A stretch of 64,000 nt of DNA from Rhynchonema sp. JSB1_4 (GCA_030248065.1 JASAMV010001978.1:1-64000); one strand, 5' to 3'; positions 10,481 to 41,859 are shown, counted from the first letter of the stretch. Made by a program: numbers and translations. Notes: generated by a model from the letters alone, not told the origin.

Positions 10481-13400
10481 GTTTTTTGTTTTTTTTTTCA
10501 AAATCGGCTAGTAGCAATTGCTACTAAAACGTCAATTTTTTAAATTTTTAAGCAAATTTTTAAGGCCACTTTATCAGTGTTTTTTTTCGAGTCCCATCAG
10601 TCACGTATAGTCAGACGATAGCACCGAATGCAAGACACAGACCACAACAATGCGCGCGAAACGCGCTACTTTTTTTACTTTGGTCTAGCCCTGGCCACTT
10701 ATGATTCCGTGAATGTGAGGCTCGTAAGATCCACTGCAGGGTTGACGAACGAAAGCAAATCACGTCAGTTTTGTCTTTGTTTTATCCAGTGTTGTGGCAG
10801 GCCCATGTGTGGGACGTGGGAGTGGGAGCAGGGTAGTACTTGGGGGGGGGGGTGGGGGGGGGGGTCCCACCCCAAATTTATCTATCTATCGTCAACACTT
10901 TTTGATTTCATCTATCTATCGTCAACACTTATGGGCAAATCTATCTATCGTCAACAAATTCTGGGAACAATCTGTCTATCGTCAACACATTTCGACCCCA
11001 AAATGGGCATTTTTGCCTCAAAATGGCTCAAAATCGGTATTTTTTGTCCCAAATAGGCAAAAAATCGCGCGCTACGCGCGGATTTAGTACATCTATACAC
11101 ATTTTCATTAATATTTACACATTATTACCTACTTAATGCACTATACTATACCTTGATTTTTGGCGACCCCCCCTCCACCATCTATCTATCGTCAACAAGT
11201 TTGGGTCGACCCCCCCCCAGATTTCGGACTTTGGTCATCTATCTATCGTCAACACATTTCGGGTCCCAATCTATCTATCGTCAACACCCTGACCAAGTAC
11301 TACACTGAGTGGGAGGAAGTATGATGCGGGGTTGGGACCGTAAGCGTGAGAGGTATGATTTTGGTCACTCAAAAGGGCGAAAAAACACCGTTTTTGTGAT
11401 GCAATTTTGGCCAGAAAATGAGGTAAAAATAGTGCTTTTTCCAAATTTTCGCCGATAATCGCCTAAAAATACGTATTGTGGGTGAGTTTGCGCGCGGAGC
11501 GCGTCATGTTTGGGAAAATAAGGTCGAAAAACACCGATTTTTGCCATAAAAAGGTATAAAATTGCTTGTGAGAGGCATGATTTGGAGTTGTGAGAGGTAA
11601 GTAATCAACATCCCCCACACCAACCCCCCTCGTTTTTTGTGGTAGGTATTTTTTTCAGTAGGTACTGAGAGTGGGTGACCCCCCCAACCCCCCTCTGCTA
11701 CTACTATGCCTAACAGTAACAATCACCCATTTTAGGCCTAAAATGCCGATTTTAGGCCCAAAAAATGTTTATTTTAGGTAAAAATTGAGGCTGTTAGAGT
11801 ACTTGGTATTGGTATGGGTACTAGTGTACCTCCCAGGAACCATACTGCTCCCTTGTATTTTGTTTTTGCTATATGTCGTTAATACCGCACGGTATATTCG
11901 CTAAAATACAAGGGGCTCTATTTTTTCGCACAGTCACGTTAAAAAAATCCTGAATACTGAATAGTGAAAATTCATCTCGAGTTTTTCATATCCGGTGTGA
12001 CATTATTTTCGATCTTTCAGGGGGCTCGCGCTAAATTCTCAAAAAAATACCAGAGTTTGATCCAAAAAATTGTTTAATCTAAATTTCCTAATTTGCTTGC
12101 AGCTATATCAAAAACGGCACGGCGCCGACTGATATTCCGGACAGTCTGGACGGCAAACTGTTCGTGATCACGGGCGGATCGAGCGGCCTGGGACAGGAGA
12201 CTGTGCATCAACTGGTGAAAAAGAAGGCAAAAGTTGCCATCGCCTGTCGGTGAGCACAGCAAACTACTACCACATAGTTTCTTTTACCACCTGGATGATT
12301 TATGGACCGCAGACACGTAGGTATTGAAAAAATACGTAAGGGCGGGCTTAGGTTGAATCCGGAAATCGGAATCCGGAATTATTTCCGGAAAACGCATAAT
12401 TTTTACATGCAAATTCTTGCGTTTTCCGAAAATAATTCCGGAGCCCAGAAATGTTTTGTATTTTTGCGTGCAAATTATTTCCGGGTTCCGGATTCCTGAT
12501 TTAGCTAAGCGCGCCCTAATCAAAGTTGTATGTCTCTGTCATCGGTGTGACAACATTAATTGCGGCCGCCGCCGGGTCGGAGTACGCTTTTATACCTGGT
12601 ACTTGTGGTCGGTCCGTCCGGGTTATGGCGGAGGCGAATTTGCACCTTGAATTTCCTTTTTTGCGCAAAATATGGAAACCATAGGTGCAAGTTGCACATC
12701 CTAGCTTCCAAATTTTCGCTCTAGATCTGAAACTTAGGTGCACTGCACATTGCACCTTAAAAGTGTCCACAAAAAGCATGGATCGAACTGTTACTTCATG
12801 TCGGTCGAACTTTTCCCAGTTGGTCGGTGTTTAAAAGAAAAAACACCAAAATATGCTAAGAACAAAAATATGTTTTCCCGGAATGTTGCAGTGATTTCGA
12901 CCAATGCGCCATCCAGAAACGTGAGATGATCACGCAACAGCACATTCCCGGCAGCAAATACGTTTGGTGCAGAAAGTGCGACCTGAGCTCATTTGACAGT
13001 GTCAGGAAAGCGGCCAGATGGTTGTTGACCAGACGTTGGTTTAGTCAGGGTTCAAGGATTGTCGTTGTCGTTATTGTTTTGTGATCTGTTCTTGTGTTTG
13101 CTTGCTTGATTCCGGCGGCCAAGCGTCATTTTCAATGTATCTAGAAATATTTTTTCTCCTCAAATTTGCAACGAGACAAATTTTTCGGCATAACTGAGCG
13201 GATTGATTGTCCCACCCGGTCTTGTAACTTTGCTTCTGTCACTAATTTACGTGCATGGTTTTATGCGTCATTGAGAGCAATAAACCAACCATAACTGAGC
13301 GGATCGTTGCTCTCATTTTTATTGCCAGCACCTGTTATTTTTTTTTGACAGGATATATTTTGCTTCAGTGGATATCGCAAAAAAAACACAGTTCGTTTCC

Positions 13401-15981
13401 GCAAGCATCGCAGCGATTGAAATTTGTCAGTCAATTATTCCCAAAATATTAAAATTGGACAATATATTCTGTTTCAGCAACACCGGAGCCGATCGCCGGG
13501 CTCATAATCAACGCTGCCATCAAAAGACCCGAACGAAGGGTGGCTGAAAATGGAATCGGTAAGGTTTTGGCCGGTATAAAAGTTCGCATTTTAGTTGCAA
13601 TTGCCGACTGAAATAAAAAAACCTGAGCCATGGAACAAAGGACGACCACATCAAGTTTGGTACCAGCACAGCAGTTGATTCTAAAAGAACAATTAATTTT
13701 CGCAATCATGAGCCTGAGAAACACGAAAAATTAGGCGAAATTAAGAAAAAATGTTTGCAGAGATCTGCTACCACGTGAATCACGCGTCGCATTTTCTGCT
13801 GACAAATTTGTTGGTTGACAAAATGTTGGCGCAGGATACGCCCAGCCGTATTGTAATCGTCGACTGCTTAGCGGCAACACACAGGTGTGTTTGGTTGGTT
13901 GGATGCATTTGTTGATCATATTTGTTTGTTTGTTATTGTTGCGGATTATTGTTCGCTTCTTTTAACTGTTCTACTTGTGAATGAAGCGTTTGAAACTTAA
14001 ACACTTGCGGCGACGCTCATATTTTGAATTTCGACCGGTTTGAAATTTGTTGTGGTTTTATGTAATGGGGAAACGCTTCGATACAAACTGAACATGAAAA
14101 ACCGATGTGTTTTCTTTTTTCTTTTAGCGCCGAGCTCAATTTCGATGATCTTAACTCGGAAAGTGATTACACCGAAGCCAGTGCCTATCGACAAAGTAAA
14201 CTTGCCAATCTAATGTTTGCGAAGGAATTGGCCAAGCGATGTGAAGGTAAGAATGGATGCGACAGCTTGCAGTAACACAGTGTCTTGTAAACTTTAATTA
14301 AAAAAGTACTGTTTGAGTGGAACCTTTTCGACACAAGGGCCTTCATAGTGAAATACTCTGCATAGTGGCAAAAATTTAGCTTGAGGATCCTGCCACTATA
14401 GTGATCCTGTGCTATATAAAACAAGGCATCAATAATGCAGGCACCAACGTTTCCGTCATAACCATATCGCCGGGGTCGCTAATCCGAAAATCGCGTTTGG
14501 ATCGAAAGATGAACGCGAGTCGAAATTGGTTCTCGCGACAGTGGCTGGCTGCTCTCAACTGGTCGGTCTACGACTGTCAGATAATTGCGATATTTCGTGT
14601 GCCCTGATTTTTCAAGGGAATGACGTGATTACGTTTGCATGCATGCAGGTGCCAGGCGCGCAAAGTCGATTATGCCGCCGCATACGTGATCTCGGCGGTA
14701 GCTGGCAGTAACGACAGAAAGAATGGCACTCGGTTAAAGTTAGTCTGCCCGGCTTGGGTTTTTGCAGGAAATTCAAATTTCAAATTTTATTGTGCGTATG
14801 TTTGTATGACACAATTACCCTGACTCAGGGACACAGAAGAAATTGAATTCCCGCCGTTGGCCGATGACGATCGTGCGAGATTGAGGCTGTGGATTACGGA
14901 TGAACGATGGACAAAGTTGGACGAAGAGAAAAGGGTCATGTATCAGGTAGGGAATGGGGCATCGAATCGTAATTTTGAGGTTCATGGCTGTGTATCAATT
15001 TTGAAGGCAATCACAACGTCAACATCACTAGAGCAGGCTGGAGCATTTGTGTTTGGACCGTATTTGCATTCGAATTACAACAGTACTAACGTCGACCAGT
15101 CTATAAAGAACAATATTGTTATGCTGGTCGAAATTTGGGCTTGCGTTCAAGCTTGATATATGTACACTGTGTGCGGCTTGGGACTATCACTCAACCAAAA
15201 TCAACAGCGTTGATGAGCCCAGATAAGGCTCACTTGTAGCTTGTTATCACTGGCTTGCACTTTTGTGTGTAGTAGTTATGTTTTAGTCGAGCAATAAGAA
15301 CTGCTCGAGGTCCTTTTTGGAGGTCAATTGGGGCAGATGTGTTCGTACGCACTGACGAGGCCTGGCACCTCGCCTGTCCGTGAAAACAGGCCGAAACGGG
15401 CAAAACTCACTGCTGTTATAGTACATTTCTGCCTCATGCATTCTTACAGACGCAGGGAACTCCCGTTCGAAGTCGAAGCAGGCAACAAGCTCAGCACACA
15501 GTGAACAAGCCACGCAGCTGACACACACAGCTTGTGTGACGGAAACATTCGAAACGCACACGAGCCAGCTGCGTGGCTTGTTGACTGTGTGTTGAGCTTG
15601 TTGCCTGCTTCGACTTCGAACGGGAGTTTTCCTGCGTCTGTAAAAATGCATGAGGCAACGAAATTAGAAATGTACTATACATTATTATCTTTTTCATTTA
15701 CGATTTTGCGTTGCTTGTGGAATTGTCTGCTGAACGGCTGTTCGAATAGTTTATGGTGATGGTGAAACATTTTCATTTGATCACATCGCGAATTTTTCAA
15801 ATTGCAGGAAATTCTCGATAAAACCCCCGATGGATCGGTTGAGCCAGATCAGGCGCGAGCCAAACTATTGCAAGAGAGTCGGGCGCTGGCCGAAGCGCAA
15901 CTGAGAAAAGCTGAACAACGGGCAGCAGCTAGCAAACGTTCGTCTGATCAGAGCACCAAAGCCTGGTATTGGCCGTGGTAA
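10338..15981 (+). CDS. Retinol dehydrogenase-like short-chain dehydrogenase/reductase (ten exons)
   Basis: The model joins 10338-10480, 12103-12249, 12892-13034, 13478-13558, 13761-13884, 14128-14246, 14441-14561, 14649-14732, 14829-14946 and 15808-15981. Every junction keeps phase, giving 417 residues. Members of the RDH11-14 group are NADP-dependent enzymes of retinoid or lipid carbonyls, anchored in ER or mitochondrial membranes. Seen here: an N-terminal hydrophobic anchor, TGGSSGLG (71-78), ACR, IINAA (154-158), HVNHASHFLLTNLL, Tyr233-x3-Lys237 in YRQSKLAN, and ISPGS. At the active-site Ser position (NVSS in relatives) the sequence reads VDCLAA, so Cys207 replaces Ser. The C-terminal 60 residues are an Ala/Glu/Gln-rich probable helix ending WYWPW, longer than usual. 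The substrate is unknown. Confidence 0.88.
10787..11847. mobile_element. Nested cluster of small DNA transposons in SDR intron 1
   Basis: A family F element starts at 10787 (CAGTGTTGTGGCAGG), is split by the family A insertion (10829-11307) and resumes at 11316 with GAAGTATGATGCGGGG, ending at CTACTATG 11708. It is followed by the right half of a family E element ending CCAGGAACCATACTG at 11847. The intact F copy at 61464-61861 shows the uninterrupted order. Confidence 0.82.
10829..11307. mobile_element. hAT-like MITE family A, 8-base target duplication
   Basis: AGTGGGAG occurs exactly at 10821-10828 and 11308-11315. Ends read CAGGGTAGTACTTGG and CCAAGTACTACACTG. The motif ATCTATCGTCAACA occurs seven times (four left of the core, three right), all in the same orientation. 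The core holds CGCGCGCTACGCGCG near 11067. It is non-coding. A partial second copy lies at 61918-62059. Confidence 0.92.
12103..12249 (+). CDS. SDR exon 2 (cofactor-binding motif)
   Basis: It lies between TTGCTTGCAG and GTGAGC. It encodes YIKNGTAPTDIPDSLDGK, then FVITGGSSGLGQETVHQL and VAIACR, the Rossmann-fold glycine motif and following helix of the retinol dehydrogenase group. Confidence 0.95.
12338..12517. repeat. Inverted-repeat element in SDR intron 2
   Basis: AGGGCGGGCTTAG plus ATCCGGAA on the left pairs with TTCCGGATTCC plus CTAAGCGCGCCCT on the right. GGAATTATTTCCGGAAAACG and CGTTTTCCGAAAATAATTCC also pair inside, giving a hairpin of about 180 bases. No coding. Confidence 0.7.
12892..13034 (+). 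CDS. SDR exon 3
   Basis: It follows GTTGCAG. It encodes DFDQCAIQKREMI through DLSSFDSVRKAARWLLTR, the equivalent of the DLSS-S-R stretch of the family. The donor GTTGGT at 13035 is weak, but phase 1 agrees with the next exon. Confidence 0.88.
13478..13558 (+). CDS. SDR exon 4 (NAA motif)
   Basis: It lies between TGTTTCAG and GTAAGG. It encodes TPEPIAGLIINAAIKRPERR and VAENGI. INAA is the structural Asn motif of classical SDRs. Confidence 0.92.
13761..13884 (+). CDS. SDR exon 5 (VNH motif, altered catalytic Ser)
   Basis: It lies between TTTGCAG and GTGTGT. It encodes YHVNHASHFLLTNLLVDKM, then SRIVIVDCLAATH. The family has a catalytic Ser where this exon encodes Cys (TGC at 13863-13865). Confidence 0.93.
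14128..14246 (+). CDS. SDR exon 6 (YxxxK)
   Basis: It lies between CTTTTAG and GTAAGA. It encodes FDDLNSESDYTEASAYRQSK followed by LANLMFAKELAKR. The catalytic Tyr and Lys are intact. Confidence 0.95.
14441..14561 (+). CDS. SDR exon 7
   Basis: It begins after ATGCAG. It encodes TNVSVITISPGSLIRKSRLD and more, matching the HPG region of relatives. Two donors are possible: after 14561 (joining 14649, used here) or after 14565 (joining 14656). Both keep frame and differ by one residue. Confidence 0.85.
14649..14732 (+). CDS. SDR exon 8
   Basis: It lies between GCATGCAG and GTTAAA. It encodes CQARKVDYAAAYVISAVAGS and NDRKNGT, matching the helix before the GxYF element of the family. Confidence 0.82.
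14829..14946 (+). CDS. SDR exon 9
   Basis: It follows GACTCAG and ends at CAG before GTAGGG. It encodes DTEEIEFPPLADDDRARLRL and WITDERWTKLDEEKRVMYQ; relatives also end near an ALW motif. Confidence 0.85.
15310..15425 (+). repeat. Dispersed repeat family L, copy 2
   Basis: It contains GCACTGACGAGGCCTGGCAC, GTGAAAACAGGCCGAAAC and CTCACTGCTGTTATA, matching 762-860 and 35300-35375. It adjoins the palindrome at 15416-15680 in SDR intron 9. Confidence 0.65.
15416..15680. repeat. Palindrome with about 95-base arms in SDR intron 9
   Basis: Left arm 15416-15521 and right arm 15566-15680 pair with few mismatches; shared words include CTTCGACTTCGAACGGGAG and CAGCTGCGTGGCTTGTTGA. The loop is about 45 bases. 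The end words TATAGTACATTTC and GAAATGTACTATA also match inverted. Confidence 0.85.
15808..15981 (+). CDS. SDR exon 10 (C-terminal extension and stop)
   Basis: It follows AATTGCAG and ends at TAA 15979-15981. It encodes an Ala/Glu/Gln-rich probable helix with ESRALAEAQLRKAEQRAAAS and a final WYWPW. I recognise no domain. Relatives mostly end before this segment. Confidence 0.85.
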   Translation, partial: EILDKTPDGSVEPDQARAKLLQESRALAEAQLRKAEQRAAASKRSSDQSTKAWYWPW

Positions 15982-17420
15982 TGATTGTGGGCTAATGGTA
16001 CAGCCGTCAACTCAACTGGTCAACTCAAGCAGCACTAAATGAGCGCGATAAATTATAGGAGTTGGCGACAGTACTGTAAGCCGTGATTGTAGCCCTGATT
16101 TGTTACGGTGCATTTGATAGTTTTCAATTTGAAGTCATGTTTTTTTGCTCAGATCAGTGACTAATAGGTTTCCCAATTGTCTTTTGTTCCTTACTCCTTG
16201 TTATGCCATGATGGTTCATAGCATTTAATAAAATTTCCTGGACCGGCTTTTTGTGATACAGTCTCAGACGTGACGCTGCTTCGGTTCATAGCATTCATTC
16301 TGAGATATGAAAAATCAATCGAGAAAAACAACGCAGCAAATGTATAATAATAATAATGAAAGATATACTCTGATTTATAGACATAATGCAAAAAACAAAA
16401 CAACAAGAAAATTCATGTAAAAACTGGTAATAGCAACGTGTCGATATACACAGGGTGTGTGGCGCCTAAAATCTTGTTTCGAAACGTTTTTCTGGGTTTT
16501 CGTATGGTCGCCCACTTATGTACAGTCACCATGGTATCAATACCTAAAATAGGCATTTCTTCAGGGACAGCTTGCTTTCGAAACAGGCATTGTAAGTAAA
16601 CGACAACAATTATAGTAAAAGTTCAATGCAGCGATCTTAAATCACATTGCTTGGGATTAGATCAGAATATAGTTAACCAAAAATTGATCAAGCAAGTCCG
16701 CATTTGAGTGAAAATTGATCTTAATTAACTTAGATGCGAAACAAGAGTAATAATTTACCTACATGTGAAACATTACTGTTAGGTCTGCGCAAAAGTACTG
16801 AAAATAACCAGTAGATCACAATGCAAGCAGGTCACAATGTTTTGCACCAAAAATGTACCACACGTGAGCATTTGTAATGTGTGCCATTAAAATAACTACG
16901 GTTAACAATTATAATATTTATGGTACATGTTTAGTGCGAAAAAAATTAAGGCAGCTAATAGGGGTGTTCTGTTCACGGTGTGTATCTTCTTGGGTACGCA
17001 AGTAATTGCATTGCGTTGGTTGTGAAAATGTAGCACAGATGCACAGTTTTAGAGCAAAATTTACTCCTTGCATGCTGACCTCATCTGCTCATCAGCCCAA
17101 TAACTGCGCACCTATGGCAAATTATGAACTGTTACGCAACATCATAAAAACTGTGGTAAAGCAGCAACACAACTTGAGAGAGAGGACAAAAATAAGAAAA
17201 TTTAAAAACTAAAACGAAGAAAACAAAATTGATGAGCAGCGGTGTTACACACAGACAATTAATTTATTCGACCATAATCATCAAACAACGTCATCTCTAA
17301 TAAATATGCACGGTGCCACATTTTCTTGCAGAAACAAAGCACAAAAAAGTAAAAGTGTGTGCCTGTGTGTACATAATAAGATGATTAACAGGAACACATG
17401 ATGCATAAAAAATTCAATGA
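15982..17420. other. Intergenic between two convergent genes; nothing coding seen
   Basis: This holds the 3' flanks of the SDR gene (plus) and the MARK gene (minus). It is A/T-rich with no long frames. AATAAA occurs near 16227 and could serve SDR polyadenylation. A GTGAAACAT site lies at 16765. No repeat family was recognised. Confidence 0.5.
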
Positions 17421-36819
<19,399 letters not shown>

Positions 36820-37204
36820 CTGCAAGGAAATGGGAAACGAAATTATTATTTGTTTCAATGCCTTGCCACCCGAACTTAAAACACTTCTCATTTTTTACTG
36901 CACAGAAACTATTCTATGAAGGCACTGTCCTGAAAATCAAATGGTAAACCAGATATCAATCATAAGATGGATGAATGAGAGCACAAAAATAATTCTGTCC
37001 GAAAAATAATAAGTCATGTTGTCTATTTGCGGCGCATGACGAGCACAACGTCATATCGAATATTCTGGGCGTTCCTTCACAAAATTGTTGTAAACAAATA
37101 TGTATATAGATAAGAACGACACAGAGAGACGAAAATTTCACGCACACATGATGCCCGCCTCTGGCAGAAACCAAGCCGTAGTCAGGTTGAAAAACCATGG
37201 CCAG

Positions 37205-37298
37205 CAGTGTTGGAGGTACTCTGGAGGGGGGATACCTACTGTACCGCGCTCGGAGAGGGGGGGATACCTCCCCACCGGAGCGGGCGGGGGGCGGGGTG

Positions 37299-37332
<34 letters not shown>

Positions 37333-37505
37333 TTTTTTTTTTTTTTTTTGGGCGGGAGGTCGGGCGGAATCGGATACACCTCCAATCCTGGCAAAAACGG
37401 GAACCCGACCGGGGAACTCGGCGACCCCCACCCCCAACCCCCTCCGGCGGGCACCCCCTACCGGGGGGAGGGTCCCCCGACGCCGCGCCGCCCCCCACCC
37501 CCCCC
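37205..37505. mobile_element. Family B MITE with homopolymer-degraded interior and right end
   Basis: ATGGCCAG occurs exactly at 37197-37204 and 37506-37513. The left end CAGTGTTGGAGGTACTCTGG is the inverse of the right end of the family B copy at 41399-41851. The interior has 30 G (37301-37330) then 19 T, and the right end is poly-C without the expected inverse terminus. The long Gly/Pro/Phe/Lys frames here come from these runs. Confidence 0.75.
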
Positions 37506-37513
37506 ATGGCCAG

Positions 37514-40500
37514 ATAAACCAAACTCAATGAAAATGTTGTAAAAACCACATTGAATTGTAAAATATCGAAAGTTTTTTTTAGTGTTCATAATCCGAAAAT
37601 CAATTTAGTCCGAGAGCAGCAACGAAAACCACTGAATTCAACACATGACGATTCGCCACAATACCACAGCCACCGGTAAATGTTTCAGTTTCTACGGTAC
37701 CATACCCAAAAACAAAGCTATTCAGTTTCAGTTCCAAAAACGGCACCCCAGCGCGTTGCATTGCAACTCAGATCAGGCCATGATTCCCTGGTCCAACCAA
37801 ATGTGGTAAACCAAGGCCACACTACTGATGCGCATAGCGCACGTACGATCAACAGAAATAATCAATTTATAGACTTGCGTTCTGCATGAAAAGCAAAAAT
37901 TATTAGGTTTGGACATGCTGATGCTTACTTAATTCGGGAAAGAATTTGCACCCACAAAATGATAACAGAAATATGAGGGGCGTAATACTCTGCAGCAAGG
38001 TACCAAAGTGCACAGTGAAGGTACACAGACTGCCTGACACGGTGAAACGGCAGTTTTTTTGTGGCAATATTTTTAGCGCGTTCCTTCACTATGGGTGGTG
38101 ACAGTAAATTTGAAAATAAAAGTAATAATATGGAAATGTGAATGAATGAATGATTTTGAATCAACGTGTACGTCTACACAAGTGACTCATTTCATTGTGC
38201 TTGCTGGCTGTGAACGTAGCCGGAAATTTTGGCATTTGGTAAATTTCGTTGCATTTCAGGAAAAAATAGCCTAATAAATGCACACAACTCGTATATACAG
38301 CTGGAGCTAATGGATAGCAGGAAATAGTTACACCACAAAGAACACCGAGGGGAAAAAATTTCCGTGTCACGAGAAAAACATCGGTGAGAAAATGTGAAAG
38401 AGAACCAAAAATGCAGGACGACGACGACAGATGTCATGTCAACTGAACACAAGGCGCCCGGCAGTTTTTGCTCATTTTATTCCAAAATGGCAGGCAGGTA
38501 AGACATCACCAGTGTTATGAAGAAAGTGTTTCTGCACACGGCGAACGGCGCATATAGTTAGGAGGTTATATCGACATGGTGCTTTTTACATAAAATGCAC
38601 GAACACAAATACATATACTGGGTTAAGGCGAAGGTGAAGGGCCATTATTGTGTACATTTTGTGCAGAAATGAGTCAGTGGGCTGTTTTGAGACAGTAACA
38701 TCGTAAAAAATTTGAATACACGCTACGCTGGTCACGTAAGACACCGCAACCTTCTTGGAGTTACGGCGATAAGCGGGCCATGACGGTGAGTTGAGTCTGC
38801 CTACATATGTGGGCAGCAGGAGGGACAACTCAGCATCTCAACCCACGCAAATTATTTATAATTTATTAACCGCGAAACTACGCATTCACTCCCCCAAAAA
38901 AGTAGGATAGATTCGACTTTCTGTGTGTGGTGTGGAACTTTGCTTGCTGACGGTTGTGTGTGTGATGCACGTTAGGTGTATTGAAGAAAAGAAAGAAAGA
39001 AAGAAATCTAAAATCAGCATGTTTTTAGCGCCCAGACTAAGAACGAAACAAACGTAGCATTTGCAGCCGAGTTGGGAGCACTTTTTCACAATAAGACAGC
39101 GCAAGGCCATTTTGGGACACCGCAGCTGGGCGGCCATCTTTCATATTTGTAAAAAAAGGTTATATTTCGCTTCGCTGAACGTCTGGTCTGGACTCTGGTG
39201 AGAACAGTAGGAGGAGGAGGAAAAGGAGCACATAAACAACGGAGGAAGGCAAGGCAACTGACATGTGTGAGCAAACTTTTTGCCTTTGACCTGATACCTT
39301 TCTGAAGAACTAAGATGCGTGTGGGTGTCACGTCACGCAAAGTGAAACTCGCCAAAACGTGGCTTCCACGTGACAAGCTAAGTATCAAACTAAAAAATGA
39401 GGAATACTTGGGCCACCACACACAGCGGCAAGTTATATTTAAGAGAAGCGAATAACTCAACTCAACAGAGTTTGCAGCAACACAGCGCAGTGTCGCGGGT
39501 GTGGGTGCGCATAAACTCCAAACTCAAACCCAACTCCTTTTCAGGCGAACTTTTTTTTGCAAAAAAGGCAGGCGAGTGGCGTGCGCAATGCAACGCAAAC
39601 AGAAGAACAACGAGCGCATTCAACAATACAAATATCGAATGTGAGTTCGGTTCCCGGATACCGTTCAGCATCTAATTTCAACAACCGACAGCATAAGAAC
39701 CGAAAAAACAGCTCGTACCCACAAATAGAACTCGACATAGAAAGCAAACGAAACGAAACGTTGTGAACGTGGCATACTTTGTGCAACGAGTTATGGTTAC
39801 GGTTTGGTATTGTACTTGAGTGCGAAATGAGTATAACATGTCGTCAAAGCAAACACGTTCGCTCGCAGCGTCCTACAAATTTACATGATCCCCGCGCATT
39901 GCGCATACGGGATCCTTTTTACGGGCTTGCGCATGTTTGTGGCGCACATCACACGCGAAGAACCAACGAAAAAATGTGAATGCAGAAAAATACGCCGCCT
40001 GAGGCATGCAGCCATAAGGAGATAAGAAACAAATAAATTTACAATTCGAAGCCGAGTGCGTATATGCCGCAAAACGGTGCCGCGCCTATTTTAAGGGACG
40101 CAGCCACAGATCTGAATTTAGGAGGTATCTGGACGAAAAGTCAATTTTTATCCCGTGCTTGTTCCGCTTCGGACATGTCGTTTTTATCCAGTGTATACCA
40201 GAAGCGCGAGCGCGCGAAAATTTTGCCTTTTTTTGCACCCGGGGCCATCTAGCGAGTGAAAATGCGCGTGTGAAGAGTCAGTGAAAAAATGTACATATCT
40301 GACGAGCGCAGCCCGCGATTTTTTGACATCTGAAGTGTTCGAGAAAGAAAAAACGTTGCAGTTTAGCTGTCCTTTTTCCTTCTTATGGGAGGGACACGGT
40401 ACCCCCTAAGCGGCTGAGGGGTACTCGTACCCAAGGTATGTACCCCCTCTCCTGCACTACTGCCTGTGTCCATTCAAATAGATGCATAGAGGGCCGGTGT

Positions 40501-41398
40501 GGCAATCCAAAGGCCAGAATAACAACATCCAAACTACCGCAATGTTGTGAACACGATGGAAGAAAATGTGTCTCTTGTTGCACGCACATACATACATATA
40601 AGGTACAATGCATATATTTGCAAGTAACGCACTAAATTAAACCAGTCCAAACCGATGTTTTTAGGCCGAGCTCTAACATACATAGGGCAGTTGTCGCCGT
40701 CGCGTCTTTGTTCACAAATACATCTCTCAGCATCTATACATATGCATAACTGTGTGGCAAAGTTTATTGAGTGCTGTATAGTACACCGAAATCTATCTGA
40801 ACAAAACATAGCCTCAAACATAGACGGTACCCAACAAAGTTGGCCATTTTTGCCGGGCAATAACATGCGGCTGTCCATTGGAAACGCGGTCGAAATGAAC
40901 AATCCTGTCTACGCTCTAAATGGCCTGAACTCTGACTTTGAGCGCCCCTCTCTAAGCCCACACATACAGTGTACGTACACACAGCCATTTTATATATCGG
41001 GTCCGACCATGTTTAAACTGAGCGTGTAAACCTAATACGTACAAACAACGAAGATCACTTCGGTACCATCAGTAAAGGCGTGTTTCTTTCGGTTTGGGGG
41101 GGGGCAAAGAGCTCAAGTGTCAAGGAGACCGTACAATTTAGGACTTCTCGGCTGCTAGCGAGGTGCAGCCATTTTTTGCGCCGCCATCCGCTTTCGTGGT
41201 TTGTCATACGACTCAAATTACGCCGGACGAAATAAGAAGCCGCAAAAGGCACACTATGCATGTACATGCAACGAGCTTTGTCGTTAAGACCACCGGGGTT
41301 GTTGCGTCGAAGCGCAAACTAGTTAGCCAACGTACCAACACACACAAAACATTAGTGTGACTCGACGAAACGCAAAACAATCGAGCAAAAGCCGAAAG
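37514..41398. other. No gene recognised (possible long MARK intron)
   Basis: Frames are short and of random composition. Seen: GAAAGAAA microsatellite near 38988-39006, one GACCAGCGT-type single copy at about 38727, and a local GC-richer zone after 40060. Nothing assignable. Confidence 0.45.
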
Positions 41399-41851
41399 CA
41401 GTGTTGGAGGTGGGGGGGGGGGGGGGGTTTGGGGGGGTAGCCCCCCCAGTACAGTAGGTATCCCCCCCTCGCCTGGTACAGTAGGTATCCCCCCCGATGT
41501 TTGGCATGGTACAGTAGGTATCCCCCCGATTTTCACCCCGGTACAGTAGGTATCCCCCCGATTTTGCCCCAAAAGTGCCAATTTTTGACCAAAATGGCCG
41601 AAATTAGTGCAAAATCAGTGTTTTTTACCTCAAATTACCCGAAATTCGCGCGCTACGCGCGCAAATACTACGTTTTCACACGATTCCACACATAATAAAC
41701 ACATAAAAAATTTTCACCCCAAAACCTAACCCCCCCAAACCCCCCCTAGGTACATAACCCCCCCAGGCCATCGGCTCTGGTACAGTAGGTATCCCCCCTC
41801 TCCGAGCGCGGTACAGTAGGTATCCCCCCCTCCAGAGTACCTCCAACACTG
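41399..41851. mobile_element. hAT-like MITE family B, 8-base duplication
   Basis: GCCGAAAG occurs exactly at 41391-41398 and 41852-41859. Ends read CAGTGTTGGAGGT and ACCTCCAACACTG. GTACAGTAGGTATCCCCC occurs about six times (four left, two right), all in one orientation. The core has CGCGCGCTACGCGCG near 41648. Non-coding. Confidence 0.93.
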
Positions 41852-41859
41852 GCCGAAAG

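Noticed and set aside
10870..11290. Regularly spaced identical motifs resembling a CRISPR array
   Set aside because: The repeats are short, spacing is irregular, they flank a transposon core, and the genome is animal.
36956..37549. Long Pro/Gly/Lys-rich frames including a 197-codon frame
   Set aside because: They run through G, T and C homopolymers inside a transposon.
40655..41029. 124-codon plus-strand frame
   Set aside because: No homology, no start context, no splice partner; consistent with chance.
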